This document shows positions 61,714-64,000 of a stretch of DNA of 64,000 nt, piece by piece (positions within the stretch are counted from its first letter, which is position 1; every line of letters starts with the position of its first letter). The notes beneath the pieces were generated by a model. It saw nothing but the letters and a program-made list of their open reading frames with translations. It was not told where the DNA came from and did no database searches. Source of the stretch: Zhenhengia yiwuensis (GTDB lineage Bacteria > Bacillota > Clostridia > Lachnospirales > Cellulosilyticaceae). A program made the translations under genes and the position numbers. The stretch is from NCBI RefSeq assembly GCF_014384995.1, contig NZ_JACRSY010000007.1, positions 1-64,000 of the forward strand, read 5' to 3'.

Positions 61714-61727
61714 CGTAATCGCTTTCT
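61714..61727 (-). promoter_or_regulatory. Possible CcpA (cre) site before the arabinose operon
   Basis: The minus strand AGAAAGCGATTACG matches the cre pattern TGWAANCGNTNWCA except at its two ends. It lies just downstream of TATAAT (61736-61741, minus), where CcpA would block transcription. Confidence 0.5.
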
Positions 61728-61827
61728 ATACGGCTATTATAAAAATAAACCTATTTTTTTAATACAGAATATATTTTTATTTCATTTCATTTTTTTATCT
61801 TATTTTTATAGAAGTTAATTTTTTTAT

Positions 61828-61871
61828 GAAAAAGGTATGTTTTTTCATTCTCAAAAAAACATACCTTTTTC
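61828..61871 (-). terminator. Terminator of the two-component genes
   Basis: An 18-bp stem (61828-61845 with 61854-61871) follows the histidine kinase stop, with T-rich sequence after it on the minus strand. Confidence 0.88.
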
Positions 61872-61874
61872 TTA

Positions 61875-63311
61875 TTAGCTATTCCTAATTTCTCTAGGTA
61901 AGCGTACTGTTACACTCGTACCTTGTTCATATGTACTTTCTATGATTAAACCATAAGCTCTGCCGTAGTTAAGCCGTATTCTTTCATTTACATTAGCAAG
62001 TCCAAATCCTTTATCAGATGTATCTAACCTACCCTTTTCCACACCTTTTCTAAGCCTTTCTAGTTCATCCTCTTTCATGCCTCTACCATCATCATGAACC
62101 GTTAGAAAAATATACTGTTCATCATAACGTCCTTCTATATAAATTTTCCCTTTACCCCTTCTTTGTTTAATACCGTGATAAAGAGCATTTTCTACTAAAG
62201 GCTGCAAAGTCAATTTTAGTATTCTGAACTCCCCAAGCTCTAAAGGAATACGAATCTCATATTCTAAAATATCAGCATATCTAAATTGCTGAATCTGCAA
62301 GTAACTACGTATATGACTTTCCTCTTCTCGCAAGGTAATGTAATCCCGACCTTTACTAAGGCCTGTCCTAAAGAACTCTGATAAAGCAGACACCATTTCC
62401 ACTACTTCCTCATTTTGACCATCTTCTGCCATCCATATAATGGTATCTAAAGTATTATACAGAAAGTGAGGATTAATCTGTTCTTGAAGCAACTTAAGCT
62501 CCATAGCCCTTAAATTAACCTGTTCTTCTTTTACATTTTTAACCAGTTCTTCTATCTCTCCAATCATGGTATTAAAGCTCTCCTCTAGAGTAACCACTTC
62601 ATCACCTCTGCTCTTGATTTTCTGCATGGTAAAATCTCCAGCGCCTACCTTTTTCGTACGCTCACATAAATACTGCAACGGTTTTGTAATGCTATCTGAA
62701 ATAGTAATAATCAAAATCCATGTAACAATGAGTACAACACCTAAAATTACCATACTGACTCTTAGCATATTGTTGATATCGTCTTCAATAGCCTTCTTAA
62801 CCTTTTCAAGCTCCATTGCTTCGTAATACACATATTCCTGAATTTCATCTGTAATGAGCTCAGTAAAAACATAAATATCATTCTCTAGCATAAATATGTT
62901 TTCATCGTAATGCCCTGTCTCTTCACAGTTTTCTTTAATATGGCTAATTTTCTTTTCTAAAAGTTCCAGATTCCTTTGGGCCGCCCTTACCAACTTTTTA
63001 TTGGAACTAAGACTCGTCCCTTCTTCTAACTGCTTAAAATAGACCTTACTCTCCTTTAATATATTTTCTACATTAGTATTTTCAAAGGCTTCAGATCCTA
63101 TTGCCACTCGGTACATGGCATAATCTACTTCCTGTTTAAAGTGCATATCAAACTCATTAGCAATATTAATATCCTTAATAATAGGTACGTAACGATCCGT
63201 ATAGTTGCTGAATCTGACAATGAGATAAATAACAAGGCATACCATCGGCGTTAGCATAATCAACATAAAAAGTTTCAGCTTACTTCTTAAAGACATATTA
63301 GGGCATTTCAT
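61875..63311 (-). CDS. Sensor histidine kinase (YesM/LytS-like)
   Basis: This 478-residue protein has membrane segments at about 14-30 and 185-205 flanking an extracellular helical domain. A HAMP linker follows (SDSITKPLQYLCERTKKVGA), then the His-kinase motif EQINPHFLYNTLDTIIWMAE (phospho-His in NPHFLYN). Last comes an ATP lid with VENALYHGIKQRRGKGKI, DDGRGM and GFGLANVNERI. It partners the AraC-type response regulator 14 bases upstream and probably senses arabinose-type sugars or the loaded binding protein. Confidence 0.92.
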   Translation of the reverse strand: MKCPNMSLRSKLKLFMLIMLTPMVCLVIYLIVRFSNYTDRYVPIIKDINIANEFDMHFKQEVDYAMYRVAIGSEAFENTNVENILKESKVYFKQLEEGTSLSSNKKLVRAAQRNLELLEKKISHIKENCEETGHYDENIFMLENDIYVFTELITDEIQEYVYYEAMELEKVKKAIEDDINNMLRVSMVILGVVLIVTWILIITISDSITKPLQYLCERTKKVGAGDFTMQKIKSRGDEVVTLEESFNTMIGEIEELVKNVKEEQVNLRAMELKLLQEQINPHFLYNTLDTIIWMAEDGQNEEVVEMVSALSEFFRTGLSKGRDYITLREEESHIRSYLQIQQFRYADILEYEIRIPLELGEFRILKLTLQPLVENALYHGIKQRRGKGKIYIEGRYDEQYIFLTVHDDGRGMKEDELERLRKGVEKGRLDTSDKGFGLANVNERIRLNYGRAYGLIIESTYEQGTSVTVRLPREIRNS

Positions 63312-63325
63312 GTTAAGAGCCCTTT

Positions 63326-64000
63326 CTAAGATAAAGTTGACTTACGGTATTCTTTAGGTGTACAATTCTGTGTCTTTTTAAATAAATGGCTAAAATAATG
63401 TGGATCCTTATATCCTACTTCATAGCCAACCTCTAATGTTTTCATTGAAGAACACCTTAAGAGTTCCTTAGCCTTTTCCATACGAATCTGTGTCAAATAA
63501 GAAATAAAAGTCTGTCCTGTCTCCTGGCTAAAAATGGCACTAAAATGACTAGAACTCATATTCACATAATCAGCCACTTGATTAAGAGAAATACTTTCCT
63601 TATTATAATATTTTTTAATATAGTATTTAGCATCTTCTACTAAAGCCTTGTACCTTCTGCCACTCATAGCGTCTCTTAAGGATAATGCACCTGTCAGCAA
63701 AATCTCCAAGTAATGGCTTGCATCCTCTTTAGTCTGAATCACTGTATAGATCTCTTTTATATCACCACAGGCTTTGATCACCTCATCTTTTTCGTAGCCT
63801 AGTTGCTCCCCAAAAGCTATGACATTAAAATAAATATCCATCATAATATACTGTCTAAAAAGAAAAGACTCCATACCACCTTGTATACTTTTAATATAAT
63901 TCACAATAAAATCTTGAAGCTGCTGCTTTGTACCGCTTCTTAAAAAGTCTTCAATTGTCTTTTTGTCCATATGCGTGAGATCCATTTCCCTTATACTAAT
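63326..64000 (-). CDS. AraC-type response regulator (YesN-like), partial
   Basis: The visible C-terminal part has a helical linker and an AraC DNA-binding domain near the end (SISLNQVADYVNMSSSHFSA, then EVGYEVGYKDPHYFSHLFKK, ending TPKEYRKSTLS). The frame stays open past base 64000 with no ribosome site before ATG 63985, so the receiver domain lies outside the window. Together with the kinase it should activate the arabinose importer and araABD. Confidence 0.88.
   Translation of the reverse strand: MSIREMDLTHMDKKTIEDFLRSGTKQQLQDFIVNYIKSIQGGMESFLFRQYIMMDIYFNVIAFGEQLGYEKDEVIKACGDIKEIYTVIQTKEDASHYLEILLTGALSLRDAMSGRRYKALVEDAKYYIKKYYNKESISLNQVADYVNMSSSHFSAIFSQETGQTFISYLTQIRMEKAKELLRCSSMKTLEVGYEVGYKDPHYFSHLFKKTQNCTPKEYRKSTLS

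Overview
This is about 64 kb of AT-rich, low-GC chromosome from an endospore-forming member of the Clostridia. Several things point there: strong GGAGG ribosome-binding sites, short T-tailed terminators, spore-coat (CotF-like) and SpoVB-type genes, DUF1540 and DUF1659/DUF2922/YvrJ families, CcpA-like and sigma-K-like sites, and heavy investment in plant or host polysaccharide use. A Lachnospirales-type fibre degrader such as Cellulosilyticum would fit, but the genus is inference. No rRNA, tRNA or CRISPR array was seen.

Layout. 1-3.7 kb is an accessory end: an IS3-family element cut by the window edge has truncated a small gene, next to a decayed tyrosine integrase and an unknown 579-residue protein with a nuclease-like N-terminus. 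3.7-6.2 kb holds a zinc deacylase-like gene and gene debris. 6.2-17.6 kb is a uronic-acid polysaccharide locus: an LplABC-type importer, a heparinase II/III-family lyase, a fused KDPG aldolase-KDG kinase, a GH88 unsaturated-uronyl hydrolase, and a divergent Cys-type sulfatase. Polymer cleavage, removal of the unsaturated uronate, and entry of 2-keto-3-deoxygluconate into glycolysis are almost complete here; DHI isomerase/dehydrogenase steps and a sulfatase-maturing enzyme are not. Two CotF-like spore-coat genes sit inside this block.

17.7-24.6 kb is a spore/phage-like zone: Cys-rich surface proteins with sigma-K-like promoters, a ComK-like regulator, an operon of a sigma factor with DUF1659, DUF2922 and YvrJ proteins, a winged-helix replication-like protein, a structured non-coding stretch, an amidase, and a 12-copy 22-bp tandem repeat. 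A 30-bp element is nearly identical upstream of the replication-like gene and of the structured region, and is a candidate promoter for the neighbouring sigma factor. 24.9-31.2 kb carries small membrane and secreted proteins, a dispersed 120-bp repeat and a SpoVB-type flippase.

31.5-37.6 kb is a second LplABC-type importer with a membrane-bound AraC-type regulator. 37.7-46.9 kb mixes a HelD-type helicase, acetyltransferases (one decayed), secreted copper-amine-oxidase-N-domain proteins, a cell-wall amidase and small unknowns, plus remnants of a sigma/anti-sigma pair. 47.0-51.3 kb is the most striking locus: a 1207-residue six-cupredoxin multicopper oxidase preceded by two small proteins, the arrangement of the Bacillus mnxEFG manganese oxidase, here in a presumed anaerobe. 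51.4-52.7 kb is a lone AAA ATPase. 52.9-64 kb is an L-arabinose operon: a two-component system (the regulator is cut by the window end), a YtfQ-type furanose importer, and araA, araB, araD.
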